From positions 434,001 through 498,000 of the forward strand of contig OY723298.1 of NCBI GenBank assembly GCA_963210315.1: a DNA stretch of 64,000 bases. Reading direction: 5' to 3'. Origin of the DNA: Rhynchopus euleeides (Eukaryota; Euglenozoa; Diplonemea; Diplonemida; Diplonemidae). The position numbers and the translations under genes were made by a program. The notes beneath the pieces are model-generated. The model was not told the DNA's origin. It did not search any database and saw only the letters and a list, made by a program, of their open reading frames with translations. Positions 9,858 to 19,065 of this stretch are shown piece by piece (positions within the stretch are counted from its first letter, which is position 1; each line of letters opens with the position of its first letter).

Positions 9858-11152
9858 TCAGTCAGATGCAGTCCGCTCTGCCAGACCACGGGCCGCAATG
9901 CGACGTGCCTCCTTCCGCAGCAACGAGTCGTCCAGTTCGGGGAACCTCTGCCTGAGCTCAGCTCGTGCCTGAGGCTCGAGTATGTCCCTCATGAACGCTT
10001 GCGGGTCCATGGGTTCCGTGCCCTGTGTCAGAAGAGGGGTGGGGGTTTGATCGTCGAGAGTGAATGGAAAAGCAAGTCACCCAGCACCTTCTTGCAATGT
10101 TAGCACTTCTTGTAGTCACTACACCAGATAGGTTGTACAAGGCAGATCAATGCACGAAGGGAGTGCAGCAGTTGTCTGCCAGTGGCCTGGCGGTTGTACC
10201 GCAACACAGTATCACTAAAACACGAAAAGAGGGGTTGCTGCGGATGCCTCCCCTCGGGACAGGATTTAGCCACACACACAAGGGCACCTCTCCCACCTCC
10301 ACCCTGCCCTCTTTTATCCGAACACCACCCACCACTCCTCCCACACCCACGACCTGCTCATTCAACCACTCCCTTCACCGCCCCTCGGGAGTGCCATACC
10401 TGCGCCTCAGCTTCGGAGACAGCAGCAGTCCATCCCCCTAGCACATCGCTGGGTTCCGTCTGCGGGACCTCCTCCTTCACAGCCGCAGGGATACTCTGCT
10501 GGTCGTCAACCTGGCTCACTGACCGTGCCCGCGTCTGCTTGAGGTGGTAGAACGCCGCCTTCGCCACATCGGGGTGCGTCTCTGCTGGCAGCAGCAACGA
10601 CGCCCCATCCTCCTCCACCATGCGGCGCTCATTGGGCACCTTTTTCTTCCCCTGCCCCCGCTTGCCCCCGCTCTCACTTGCAGGTGTCTGGCTCGGCGGC
10701 TTCTCCTTCCGCAACCCCTTAAACGAAACCACGCGGAATGGAGTATCAATAGCTTCCGCCTGGGCCAGCAGACGGCCCTGGCGGAAGGGGCGTAGCAAGA
10801 GGCACTCCTTCTCCAACTGCGTCCGGGCTATCGTCGCCTCGAGTTTGTGCCTGCGTTTTATGCAGTCCAATACCTGCGACTGGAGAACATCTGCCTCGTC
10901 CAGCGTAGGGAATTCGGCAGACAGGGTCCACGCGCGGCAGGAGGCCTCGAGCTTCTTCAGGTCAGCAACGGTCTCCTCCAGTGCGGCCCTCGCCTGGGTG
11001 TGCTCTATCGCCACACGCACAGCCTGTTCCGACTGCATGAATCCCTCCCATCTGACCTGCCGATCCCGAGACTCGGCACGGGAGGGGTGCCCGGAGGCCC
11101 ACCGCACGGCGGCAAAGGCGGACCGCTTAGCGGTAGTCACGGATGACTGCAT
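9858..11152 (-). CDS. Predicted coiled-coil protein of unknown function (two exons)
   Basis: Exon 1 is 11152-10400 (251 codons), intron GTATGG...CTGACACAG 10399-10023 (377 nt), exon 2 is 10022-9858 (54 residues plus TGA), all phase 0; 305 residues. Without the splice the frame ends after a short nonsense tail, and with it the C-terminus is a clean charged helix (MDPQAFMRDILEPQARAEL, then LRKEARRIAARGLAERTASD). The N-terminal 25 residues are Arg/Ser/Ala-rich and could be a mitochondrial presequence. Residues about 40-140 are helical and coiled-coil-like; about 150-200 is a basic, Lys/Gly-rich linker. No family recognised. The intron is the longest of the five found here and contains an 86-bp repeat shared with 16409-16498. 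Confidence 0.7.
10044..10134 (-). repeat. 86-90 bp repeat, intronic copy (possible pol III-type or SINE-like unit)
   Basis: About 90% identical (roughly 9 mismatches over 86 aligned bases) to 16409-16498, same orientation. On the minus strand it begins TATCTGGTGTAGTGAC, similar to a tRNA A box, and ends GATCAAACC, which fits the B-box core GWTCRANNC; the spacing is wider than in a tRNA. Inside the intron of the coiled-coil gene. Confidence 0.55.
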
Positions 11153-12090
11153 GGCTTCAGCGCGCCGCGTCCCAGAGATTCCTGAGATACGTGCCCGGCA
11201 ACCCCGACCCCTCCTCCAGATGGCTCGTGCCGCGGCTGCGTGTGGGAGGGTGTGAGTGGGGACCGTATCATATGCCTCCAGAGGTTTCGCGCACGGTTGT
11301 GGCGGTGTGACTAAGTTGACGGGGTGAGCTGAGAGAGACAGGGGGGCCTGGGAGGGGGAATGCCATTCACGCCATCATACCGTCACGTTTTCTTTCTAAA
11401 TTCGTTTTTGAGACTGGTTTCTGCGAGGGGGGGGGGGGATAGCGCAGTTTCATTGCTTTCTTTCTTGCTGGACCCCCTGTTGCGGGGGAGGGAAGGCATT
11501 TCGCCGCTTTGTCAGCCCAGCCACCCACACACCCTCACCTTCCACACAGGCAAGAGGGGGCGTGATAGGTAAGTTCAAAGACGCAACAAAAGCTGGGGCG
11601 GAGGGAGAGGGGGGCTTTTGGAAGCGTCACCGCAAAAAACCAAAAACCCCCCGAAGCGAGAGACCCTTTTGGGATCGACAACCTCCAGCCTGGCTTACAC
11701 AAGATGGCCAGACTGTGCACACAACCTGCACACAAAGCGAGAGACCTTTGCCTTTTTTTTGACCAACGAAACTATCTGTGCCCCCGCTGGATCGTAAAGT
11801 GGCAGCAAATGAGACAATAAGTCAATTCCTACCCGAAAATTGTTTTGTTGGAACGCAGACCCCCCCACTCTCTTGTGCACACCACTCCCCCCGGCCTGAT
11901 GAAGTGGTGTGAGTGGGGCCGCACGATCCAGCCCAAGGCACAGAAAGTTTCCCCCAGTTGGCTACGCCGAACGAAAAATATACACCTTCCCTTCACCAAC
12001 ACAAGACAGCCCCCACCCCACCCCCCTCACCTGAGACGCGAGACGACCTGCCAGGACCCACACACACACGTGAATCTTTTTATATTAGTG
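11153..12090. other. Intergenic region without supported gene
   Basis: Upstream of the two-exon coiled-coil gene. It has a G run near 11430-11441 and AC-rich stretches. Positions 12056-12096 (GTGAATC then TTTTTATATTAGTGTAGACA) duplicate 9296-9335 and form the insertion site of the next element. Confidence 0.55.
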
Positions 12091-12096
12091 TAGACA

Positions 12097-12996
12097 CCAG
12101 GCCTGTGCCTAAGTCGGATGTAGATGTAAGGGTCGGCCTCAAGGAAAAAAAGTTCCCACTTTTTTCTTCCCATATTTTTGGTGGGGGTTTTTTTGAGGGT
12201 TTTTAGAAATTTTTTTTGGGGGGCTGGCCTTTTTTGGGCACGCTCCGCACCCCCGCTGACGCGGGTGCTGTGCTGAGTGCCGTCCTGCAGCTGCTCGCGA
12301 CCACGGTGCTCGTGGCCGCGGGTGGCTGTTTGGGCACTTCCGAGTTATTGTACAGCCTCTGTGAATAATCGGAGGCTGTGCAAGAACTCGGAAGTGACGA
12401 CGAAGACGAGGCCACGGGCGACCTCCCACGGGATGGCATCGCCCAGAGGCTTGCTCTCGAGCTCAAACCAACAGATGTACACTACCGTGGCCTCCGGCGG
12501 CTGGGGGGCTCCGCCCCCCAGACCCCCCCTGTGGCGTGTCTTTGCGCGACAATTTATCGTCCCCCCATGCGACATGTGCTATCTGTCAGTTGTGTTGTAC
12601 TTGAGCGTATGCGACTATGGAGCCAGGCCAACGGACGTTCGCTACCGTGGCCTCCGGCGGCTGGGGGGCTCCGCCCCCCAGACCCCCCTGTGGCTTGTGC
12701 CTGGTCTTGGAGCCAAGTCCTTGCGCGTACGGGGCTGTGGCATATCGGTTCCAGCACCCTCGCGGGAGGCTCCCATATCAGGCGAGATCCTGTAAAACAA
12801 AACACAAAAAAAAGAGACCCCCAGCCCAGCTGTGAATTGGTTGTGTGCAAATGCAGCAAAAGAACGTGTTTTCGCGCTGAAATACCATGTTCTGGGCTCA
12901 AAAAAGGGACCAGCGCCGAAGGAAAAAAGTGGGAAAAAAGTTGGGTGTAAACTCTCGTTTTTGACGATTTTTGGCCATATTTAGGCACAGGCCTGG
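12097..12996. mobile_element. 900-bp non-autonomous DNA transposon with 6-bp target duplication
   Basis: Terminal inverted repeats begin CCAGGCCTGTGCCTAA (left) and match the complement of the right end TTAGGCACAGGCCTGG. The element is flanked by TAGACA at 12091-12096 and 12997-13002. The related locus at 9321-9345 reads GTGTAGACACACACACC with no insertion, as an empty site should. It carries an inner imperfect hairpin (about 12336-12397, arms about 27 nt) and two copies of a 60-bp hairpin module (12471-12530, 12631-12690). No transposase reading frame, so it depends on another element. Superfamily not assigned. Confidence 0.8.
12471..12530 (+). repeat. 60-bp hairpin module, copy 1
   Basis: ACAGATG..CACTACCGTGG followed by CCTCCGGCGG and a 9-bp stem CTGGGGGGC / GCCCCCCAG with a 3-nt loop, then ACCCCCC. 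Other copies are at 12631-12690, 32710-32769 and 32868-32928 (inverted), and 36719-36778, each inside a different transposon or a second time in the same one. Confidence 0.75.
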
Positions 12997-13072
12997 TAGA
13001 CACACACCGAGCACTTGCTCTTGATGTGATCTCCACTGTCACACACACACACTCCACCCTCCCCCCCCTTAA

Positions 13073-16000
13073 TCACAGGAGAGACCTCAGCCCCGACGAG
13101 CATGCTGGAACCTGAGGTTTCTTCCTCTCGACGAGACGCCGGAGGCTCGGCCGTCGCACCGAAAACGGCGGGCGCTCCGCCGGGACACAGAGAGGCGCGA
13201 CAGCAGGCCTCCCGTGGGCACAGTGGAAGGGGTCGTTTGTCAGGCAGAGCTTCTCCACCAGCTCGACACAGCTGCGGTGCGAAAGCGGCTCCCCAAACAT
13301 TATAGCAGACCGGCACGCCTTCGACGCCAGCAGGCGGTGGAAGCAGGAGGGCGGTGCAAGAGACCCCCCGTCAGACAGCTCCGCAGCTGCCTGCGCCACA
13401 CTACCTGGCGGGAGGGTGATCACCCTCGGCTCGGCAACCCATTTGGGGAGGCGGATGATGGGGGGTCGGACCGACAGGGCACCGGAGGTGCCCCCGTGGG
13501 ACACGGTCCAACCCCATTCTGAGAGTGGGGCCTGCATCTCCAGGACGACGGAGGCTTCGGAGCTGGGGAGTTGGACAGGGGTGGCTTGCGGGGAGGTGGC
13601 GATGTAGCTTTTCAGCCCCCCGCGGAGCTGCTCCAGCTTAACCCGCTCGTCTGCCGCGTGTTGGTCCACCGCCAGGACAGCCCCGTCCTCCCCCTCGCAG
13701 AAGATGAACTGCTGGTGCGCCTGCCCCACCACCCGGAGCTCCCGCAGCCCCTCCCTCAGCACCACCACACCGCTGTCAATCTCCTGCCCCCGATCCGCAG
13801 GAAAAACCCTCCGTTTTGTATCCCACCACCTCCGGTGGATCCGAGGCACCAAGCTCTGCAGGGCTCGCGGCAGGCCGTGGCACCCTACCCCCTGCTCCTG
13901 CCCCCCCAGCGGCGCCTCGGGCAACCCCTCGGGCACCGCCTTGTTGGCATCCACAGGGTGATGTGGAGGTGGAGGCGGTGTGCATTCTTCCTCAAACTCA
14001 TGCGGAACTGTCGAGGGCTGTGATGCCGGCGGGGGTGCCATCCGCTGTCTCTTCCTAAGAGGGGCGTCAGGTGCCCCCCCTTCGGACCCCGCCCCGAACA
14101 TCTCCGCGAGGGTGAGCGGCACATCCGGCGGGTCCGCAACACATCTGTTCTGCATGCTGCTGAGAAGGCTCCTCTTCTTCCGCACAGGGGGGGAAGACCC
14201 CACCGCCACGCCACCCCCTACCCCCCCTGGTGGGATATCCGCCGGCACGCCCTCCGCCACACCCCCCTTTGGCACACCCTCTGCCGCACAGGAGGTGCCG
14301 CCGGATGCGAAGGGAGGCACTGCCGTGCCCCCTCCCCCCCCTGGTATAACAGGGGCCTCCGCTGGCGCGCTCTCTGCTGCGGAGGAGGTGCTGCCCGATG
14401 CGGTGGGGGGCTTTAAGGGTTTGGCGAGGCTCTGGGTTGTCACATTGTCCCCTGTGGGCAACACCCCCTGGGGTGCGGCTGCGGCAGTAGGCACATCGCC
14501 AGTCACATAGGGTCCGGCAGCAGCAGCAGCAGTCGCAAAGGGTTGGGGCTTTTTGTGTTGGGGTGTGGCAGCAGCAGCAGCAGGACGAAAAGCCTGAGGA
14601 AGCTTGCGCTGCAGAGGGAGCGGCATCGGCTGCCTCTCAGGCCCCATGTCCTGCAGGCCCAACGAGATGGTGAGGTCAGTCGGGGTCGGCGGAGGCGGCG
14701 GAGGTGCTGCAGGCGCATCCGGGGGGTCGTCGCCCCCCTCTGCCGTGTGGAGGGGATCCAGGAGGAGGGCGCTGTGGGGCGTGCTGTAGTTAGCCCCGGT
14801 GCTCCGCTGTGGGAGGGAGTCCGCGATGGAGACCCACATGCCCTGCACCAGGCCCAGGCAGTTGGGGGTGGCGACGCCGCGGCTCTGCAGCGCCACGGCG
14901 AGCTGCAGGAAGACGTCGTGGCAGATCCGCGACGACAGGCCTGACCTGAACACAACACCCCTCTCGCTCCCAGATGGGGACATGTCATACAGCTGCTGCT
15001 GCTGCTGCTGCTGCTGCCCCTGCCTCTGCCCGTTCAACCCCCCCTGCGCTGTGGGGGTGTCCGGCAAAGGCACACCATCATCGCCGAGGCGAGAAGACCC
15101 GCCCTCTGGGTGTGTCTCGCTTGTCTGGGTCTGCTGGGGAGAGGTAGGTCTATCCAGCAGTGGGGCTGGGGCTGGCGGTGCGGTGTTCTCCGGAGAACCT
15201 GGAAGCCCCCCCCCGGGGGCGTCGTGGAGGTCAATCTCGACGACGTAGGCCGGGAAGAGGTGGCCCTGCTGGGAGAAGTCTTTTGAGAACCCCGCCCCCC
15301 CGCGGGTGGCCCTGCGGCAGCGTGAGTAGACCCTCTGGAGCACCGCCTCTACCGCAGAGCACCGCACGGGGCGCCTGTCAACCAGGAGGAGCTGCAGCGT
15401 GTCGCGCGAGGTGCAGATGTTCCCATCGGAAAAGACAGCCCGGATGGAGTAGGGCCTCCCACAGCCGGGAGGCACGGGCTCCGCCTCCACCATCCTTTTT
15501 GCGAAGGGGGGGCCGAAGAGGGATGCCACGCAGCTGAGAAGCGCGCCTCCACCTCCACCTCCAACCCCACCCCCTCCACCGGGCGGCCCCACCTCCGGTG
15601 CCTTCTGGAAGAGAACCTCCCCGGTGTCCCCCTCGACAAGTCGGAGGGTGAGCCCGTCGCGGAAGGCGATCGCGATCCCAGTTAGGACGCGTTGGACAAG
15701 CCTCTGCCTTTTCGCGAAGGGCATGCGGTCAAAAACCCCGCTTCTCACGGGGAATGCCTGGAACAGGCGTGTCACCGTGACGGTGGTCCCCCGGGTGGCT
15801 CGGGGTGACACGGCGAGATCGGCATATCCCCCACCGGCAAGAGGCTCCTGGTTTGTCGTGTTGCGGGTGCCTCTGGTGAAGGAAACCTCCCGGGCCTGGT
15901 ATTGCTGCTCGGTGCGGGAGGCGACGGAGAGACGCTCGGAGAAGGCGAGGGATGCGAGCGTCTCCCCGTGGTGTGTTGTGTGGAGGCGGCGCGGGGTGAT

Positions 16001-16306
16001 ACCTTCTGCGTCGGGGCGTGCTGCCCCGGTGTGGTACCGCGTGCCAACCCTGAGGAGGTCTGCCGGAGCGATCCCACAGCCGTTGTCCGCTACCTCGAAG
16101 CTGCGGGGGCAGCCGCGCCACAGCGTCACCACCACCGACGTGCTGCCGGCCTCCAGCGCATTCCACACGACCTCCTCCACAGCCTCGGACAGCCCGGCAA
16201 TGGAGACTCCGCTGCGAAGCCCTTCAACAGCTTCCTCGCCGAGACGGGTGAGGCCCTTCGTCTCATCGGGGGGGGCACCAGGCACAGCCTGCCCAGCTGC
16301 AGGCAT
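13073..16306 (-). CDS. MutL homolog, MLH3/PMS type (mismatch repair / meiotic recombination endonuclease)
   Basis: 1077 residues from the ATG at 16306. N-terminal GHKL ATPase: EEVVWNALEAGS (catalytic Glu about 45, metal-binding Asn 49), DNGCGI at 74-79 and HHGETLASL at 112-120, where MutL proteins usually have FRGEAL. The middle (about 400-800) is Pro/Gly-rich and low complexity, with a Gln run coded by 14991-15018. The C-terminal endonuclease domain has the nuclease motif DQHAADERVKLE, ASKACRSAIMFGEPL and the zinc motif PFHCAHGRPAVAPL. The FxCAHGRP form and DQHAADER suggest MLH3 over PMS2. Would pair with MLH1 in the nucleus. The start was chosen because CTTCCACCCCAG ends 9 nt before this ATG; the frame continues upstream only through non-ATG codons. 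The C-terminal tail after the zinc motif is basic and may be alternative. Confidence 0.85.
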   Translation of the reverse strand: MPAAGQAVPGAPPDETKGLTRLGEEAVEGLRSGVSIAGLSEAVEEVVWNALEAGSTSVVVTLWRGCPRSFEVADNGCGIAPADLLRVGTRYHTGAARPDAEGITPRRLHTTHHGETLASLAFSERLSVASRTEQQYQAREVSFTRGTRNTTNQEPLAGGGYADLAVSPRATRGTTVTVTRLFQAFPVRSGVFDRMPFAKRQRLVQRVLTGIAIAFRDGLTLRLVEGDTGEVLFQKAPEVGPPGGGGGVGGGGGGALLSCVASLFGPPFAKRMVEAEPVPPGCGRPYSIRAVFSDGNICTSRDTLQLLLVDRRPVRCSAVEAVLQRVYSRCRRATRGGAGFSKDFSQQGHLFPAYVVEIDLHDAPGGGLPGSPENTAPPAPAPLLDRPTSPQQTQTSETHPEGGSSRLGDDGVPLPDTPTAQGGLNGQRQGQQQQQQQQLYDMSPSGSERGVVFRSGLSSRICHDVFLQLAVALQSRGVATPNCLGLVQGMWVSIADSLPQRSTGANYSTPHSALLLDPLHTAEGGDDPPDAPAAPPPPPPTPTDLTISLGLQDMGPERQPMPLPLQRKLPQAFRPAAAAATPQHKKPQPFATAAAAAGPYVTGDVPTAAAAPQGVLPTGDNVTTQSLAKPLKPPTASGSTSSAAESAPAEAPVIPGGGGGTAVPPFASGGTSCAAEGVPKGGVAEGVPADIPPGGVGGGVAVGSSPPVRKKRSLLSSMQNRCVADPPDVPLTLAEMFGAGSEGGAPDAPLRKRQRMAPPPASQPSTVPHEFEEECTPPPPPHHPVDANKAVPEGLPEAPLGGQEQGVGCHGLPRALQSLVPRIHRRWWDTKRRVFPADRGQEIDSGVVVLREGLRELRVVGQAHQQFIFCEGEDGAVLAVDQHAADERVKLEQLRGGLKSYIATSPQATPVQLPSSEASVVLEMQAPLSEWGWTVSHGGTSGALSVRPPIIRLPKWVAEPRVITLPPGSVAQAAAELSDGGSLAPPSCFHRLLASKACRSAIMFGEPLSHRSCVELVEKLCLTNDPFHCAHGRPAVAPLCVPAERPPFSVRRPSLRRLVERKKPQVPACSSGLRSLL

Positions 16307-16315
16307 GCCGAAAAC

Positions 16316-16317
16316 CT
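16316..16317 (-). promoter_or_regulatory. Putative spliced-leader acceptor AG for the MLH3-like gene
   Basis: Minus-strand CACTCTTCCACCCCAG ends 9 nt before the ATG at 16306. Confidence 0.45.
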
Positions 16318-16408
16318 GGGGTGGAAGAGTGGATGGGGTGGGTGGGGGGGTGTGGGGTGGCCAAGAAAAAAAGGTTCTGATGAGCGTGCAGCGCAAAGGC
16401 TCAGGGGG

Positions 16409-16498
16409 GGTTTGATCGTCGAGACGGAATGGAAAAGTAAATCTCCCAGCACCTTCTCGCAATGTTAGTCCTTTTTGTAGTCACTACACCAGATATAA
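16409..16498 (-). repeat. 86-90 bp repeat, copy upstream of the MLH3-like gene
   Basis: Second copy of the 10044-10134 repeat, between H2A and the MLH3-like gene, in the same orientation as the genes. The B-box-like GATCAAACC and A-box-like TGGTGTAGTGA are both conserved. Confidence 0.55.
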
Positions 16499-16726
16499 AG
16501 GCTCAGGGGGGGGGGGGGTGAGGGGTGGGTGGGGGGATGCGGTGTCCGGGTGGGTGCGGCTGTCCGCCACGGCGCTTTGCGAAAACAGGCACAGCCAGAA
16601 AGGAAAACAAGAAACAGGGTTTTGGCGCGGAGTCACGCCGCCCACAGGGCACTGGGCACAGAGGGTGCGGTGCACGGGGCTCACATCAGACACAGATGGC
16701 ACGTGGGAAGAGGCACGCAGCACAGC

Positions 16727-17287
16727 TTACTTCCTCGGGGAGCTCTTCTTGGGGGAGCTCTTCTTCGGGGAGGCCTTCTTGGCGTCCTTCTTCTTCTTGT
16801 CGGCCGCCTTCTTCTTCTTGTCGCTCTTCTTCTTGTCCCCGCTGCTGCCGGCAGACTTCTTCCTCGACTTGGTGGCCGACTTCTCCGCCACCGCCCCGTG
16901 CACACCGCCGGCAACACCGCCCCCGGCAATCGTCACGTGCGACAGCAGCTTCCCCAGGTCGTCGTCCTCCGACACGGCGAGGGTGATGTGGCGCGGGCGG
17001 ATCTGGTGCTGCGTCGTCTTCCCCTTCACCTCGTGGCTCTCCCCCTTCTTGTTGATCCGCTTCTTGTACGCCGTCACCTTTGCCGCCTCCCCAGACAGCT
17101 TCAGCAGCTCCGACGTGCAGTACTCAATCACGGCCGTCAGGAACACGGCGGCGGTCGGGCTCACCCGCCTCGTGTAGCGCCCCTTCTTCAGCGACTTCCC
17201 GATGCGCGACACAGGCAGCTTCAGCTTCGCCATCGTCGTCAGCGACACAGGCGCCGCCTTCTTTCCGCTCTTCGTGGAAGGTGCCAT
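16727..17287 (-). CDS. Histone H2A, divergent, with lysine-rich SPKK C-terminal tail
   Basis: 186 residues against about 130 in typical H2A. The fold is recognisable: KLPVSRIGKSLKKGRYTRRVS, AVFLTAVIEYCTSELLKLSG, IRPRHITLAV, then EDDDLGKLLSHVTIAGGG. An insertion of about 16 residues (Lys/Gly/His-rich) sits in the L2 loop before IRPRHI. Of the acidic patch, the residue equivalent to Glu64 is Lys, while the EDDD cluster keeps the 90-92 acids. The C-terminal 65 residues are almost all Lys, Ser and Ala and end in three SPKK/SPRK motifs, as in linker histones. Nuclear, nucleosome core. Last gene of the histone cluster in transcription order. Start at the ATG of MAPSTK; the upstream part of the frame is leader sequence. 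Confidence 0.93.
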   Translation of the reverse strand: MAPSTKSGKKAAPVSLTTMAKLKLPVSRIGKSLKKGRYTRRVSPTAAVFLTAVIEYCTSELLKLSGEAAKVTAYKKRINKKGESHEVKGKTTQHQIRPRHITLAVSEDDDLGKLLSHVTIAGGGVAGGVHGAVAEKSATKSRKKSAGSSGDKKKSDKKKKAADKKKKDAKKASPKKSSPKKSSPRK

Positions 17288-17777
17288 TGTGTTGGTGTTG
17301 GGTTGTTCGAGAGTATCTCGTCTGCTGGTTGATGGTGTTGGTGTGTGCGTATGTGAGGTGTGATGTGTCATTAAGTGCACACATGCGATCCCCAAGAGCA
17401 CACCACACACACAGGCGGGACGGCACAAGCACAAGGCTGTCTGCAAGGGAGAGGGTGGGAGGGGAGAGCAGGGGGCAGCTCCGTGCAGACGGATCAAACA
17501 TCAACAGTCAGCAATCAAGCTTCCAAGGCTCACTTCCGGCAGCCAGTACTGCCCGCAAGGCCGAACACTGCACACGGGACACTGCACACTGCACCACAGG
17601 GTACAGTGCACAGTGCACAAGAGTGCGCATGCATGGGCAATGCGTTTTGTCCTGCCTTTTGCCAACAAACGAACAATCAAAATGTACATGACACAACCAC
17701 ATCACACAGAGAACAGCAACGCACAGGAAGAGTAGCTCAGCTCAGCTCAACTCAACTCAAGTCAGATCAAGTCAAGT
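17288..17777. other. H2B-H2A spacer
   Basis: No gene. Near 17578-17618 an imperfect hairpin is built from CACTGCACACTG and CAGTGCACAGTG-type arms, 10 of 12 positions pairing. A CTCAG/CTCAA pentamer run lies at 17732-17775 just after the H2B stop. Confidence 0.5.
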
Positions 17778-18287
17778 TCACTTCTTGGGGGACCCCTTCT
17801 TCTTGGGGGACCTCTTCTTCCTCTTCTTGGCAGCCTCCTCACGCCTGGCCAGTGCGGCCTGGTAGCTCGGCTTCTGCTCCAGCGCCTTCGTGTAGTTCGT
17901 CACGGCAGACACACCCGCCGCAGCGGCGTGGTTCGCCATACCCTCCGGCAGGTGCATCTTCACAGCCGCCATGATGGCCCCGCTGCGCAGCGTCTTCGAC
18001 CCGGCGAACTGGCTGGCACGCCCCGCCTCCTCCGCCAGGCGCTCAAACAGGTCCACCACGAACGAGTTCACGATCCCCATCCCGCGCGACGTGATGGCAA
18101 CCTTCACACGCTCCGTCGTCTTCCCCTTGCTGTTCTTCCCCTTCGTCGTCTTGAACTGTGCCTTCATCAGCTGGTGGATGAACCGGGAGTAGCTGGTGTA
18201 CGACGCCTTCTTCGGCTTCTTCTCCCCCTCAACGGCAGGCTTCCTCCCGCGCTTGGCCCCGGACTTCGCAGGCGACGATGCAGTCAT
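17778..18287 (-). CDS. Histone H2B, divergent, with SPKK C-terminal tail
   Basis: 169 residues. Core landmarks: SYTSYSRFIHQLMKAQ (helix 1), RGMGIVNSFVVDLFERLAEEAGR (helix 2, very close to the [21 protein letters not shown] of animals), LRSGAIMAAVKMHLPEGMANHAAAAG and AVTNYTKALEQ. About 12 extra Lys/Thr-rich residues lie in the first loop. The tail beyond the C-terminal helix (ALARREEAAKKRKKRSPKK onward) carries two SPKK motifs, absent from most H2B. No intron. Start at MTASSPAK; residues upstream in the frame are leader. Confidence 0.93.
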   Translation of the reverse strand: MTASSPAKSGAKRGRKPAVEGEKKPKKASYTSYSRFIHQLMKAQFKTTKGKNSKGKTTERVKVAITSRGMGIVNSFVVDLFERLAEEAGRASQFAGSKTLRSGAIMAAVKMHLPEGMANHAAAAGVSAVTNYTKALEQKPSYQAALARREEAAKKRKKRSPKKKGSPKK

Positions 18288-18726
18288 CTTGTATGTGGTG
18301 TGTGGCTTGGTGAACTGCACGGGGTGTAGATGTGTGTTGGATTGGGTTGCATTGTGTGGGGTTGAGTTGCTGTGGGTTGAGTCGAAACTGGAACACATGC
18401 AACGCTATCCAGCAACAACAACAACAAGACACACGCCATGATCTGCACGCTCTGGCATCTCTTTTCATCGTCTTGTTCTCCGTCTCGTCCCCTCCCACGC
18501 CACCACCGCCACAACGCGAGAGAACAAACCACACCCGGCGTGCAGTCACGCCACTGTGCCGCACTGCAAAGTGCAGGCAGCACAGCTTGAAAGGCAGCTT
18601 GTTCAGCGGAGACTGTCTCCGTCAACAGCAAATCAGTCAAACAGCAACACAAACACAGACACAGATACAAACTCACTCACAACCAACCAACACCTGCCCA
18701 GCAGGCTGTGGGTGCTGCTCTTGCTC
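18288..18726. other. H4-H2B spacer
   Basis: No gene. Near 18563-18585 a small hairpin CTGCA-AAG-TGCAG is embedded in a TGCAG/CTGCA-rich patch similar to those in the other histone spacers. Confidence 0.45.
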
Positions 18727-19065
18727 TTACTTGGCGATGTACAGGGTGCGGCCACGCTTCTTCAGGGCGTACAGGATGTGCTCCACACGCACCGTCTTCG
18801 CGGGCGCCTTCTCACGCACCTCCATCAGCGCGTGCGTGTCCTTCATCACCTGCTCCACGAAGGTGCGCAGGATGTTGCGCGCCTCGTCGTACACGCTGCT
18901 CGCCAGACGCTTGCACCCACCACGGCGCGCCAGACGACGGATGCTGCCCTTCGTGATCCCACGCTGGTTGGCAGCAGACTTGGCACCCTTGCGCTTCGAG
19001 CTCGCCGTCTTCTTCTCCGTCTTCCCCTTCGCCGCCACGGACTTCCCGGTCGACTTGGCAGGCAT
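18727..19065 (-). CDS. Histone H4, highly divergent
   Basis: 112 residues. [29 protein letters not shown] corresponds to the H4 [29 protein letters not shown] segment, and [19 protein letters not shown] to the TVTAMDVVYALKRQGRTLY segment. The N-terminal tail does not keep the [20 protein letters not shown] pattern; it is a Lys/Ser/Ala-rich [19 protein letters not shown]. H4 is normally almost invariant in eukaryotes, so this degree of change is a strong hint of a euglenozoan lineage. No intron. Confidence 0.93.
   Translation of the reverse strand: [112 protein letters not shown]

Noticed and set aside
12097..12996. Coding gene in the 900-bp element
   Set aside because: Open frames run through the GC hairpins and flanks and do not match any transposase.
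16307..16462. Extended N-terminus of the MLH3-like protein
   Set aside because: Only non-ATG codons are available upstream, the stretch overlaps the 86-bp repeat and a likely splice acceptor.
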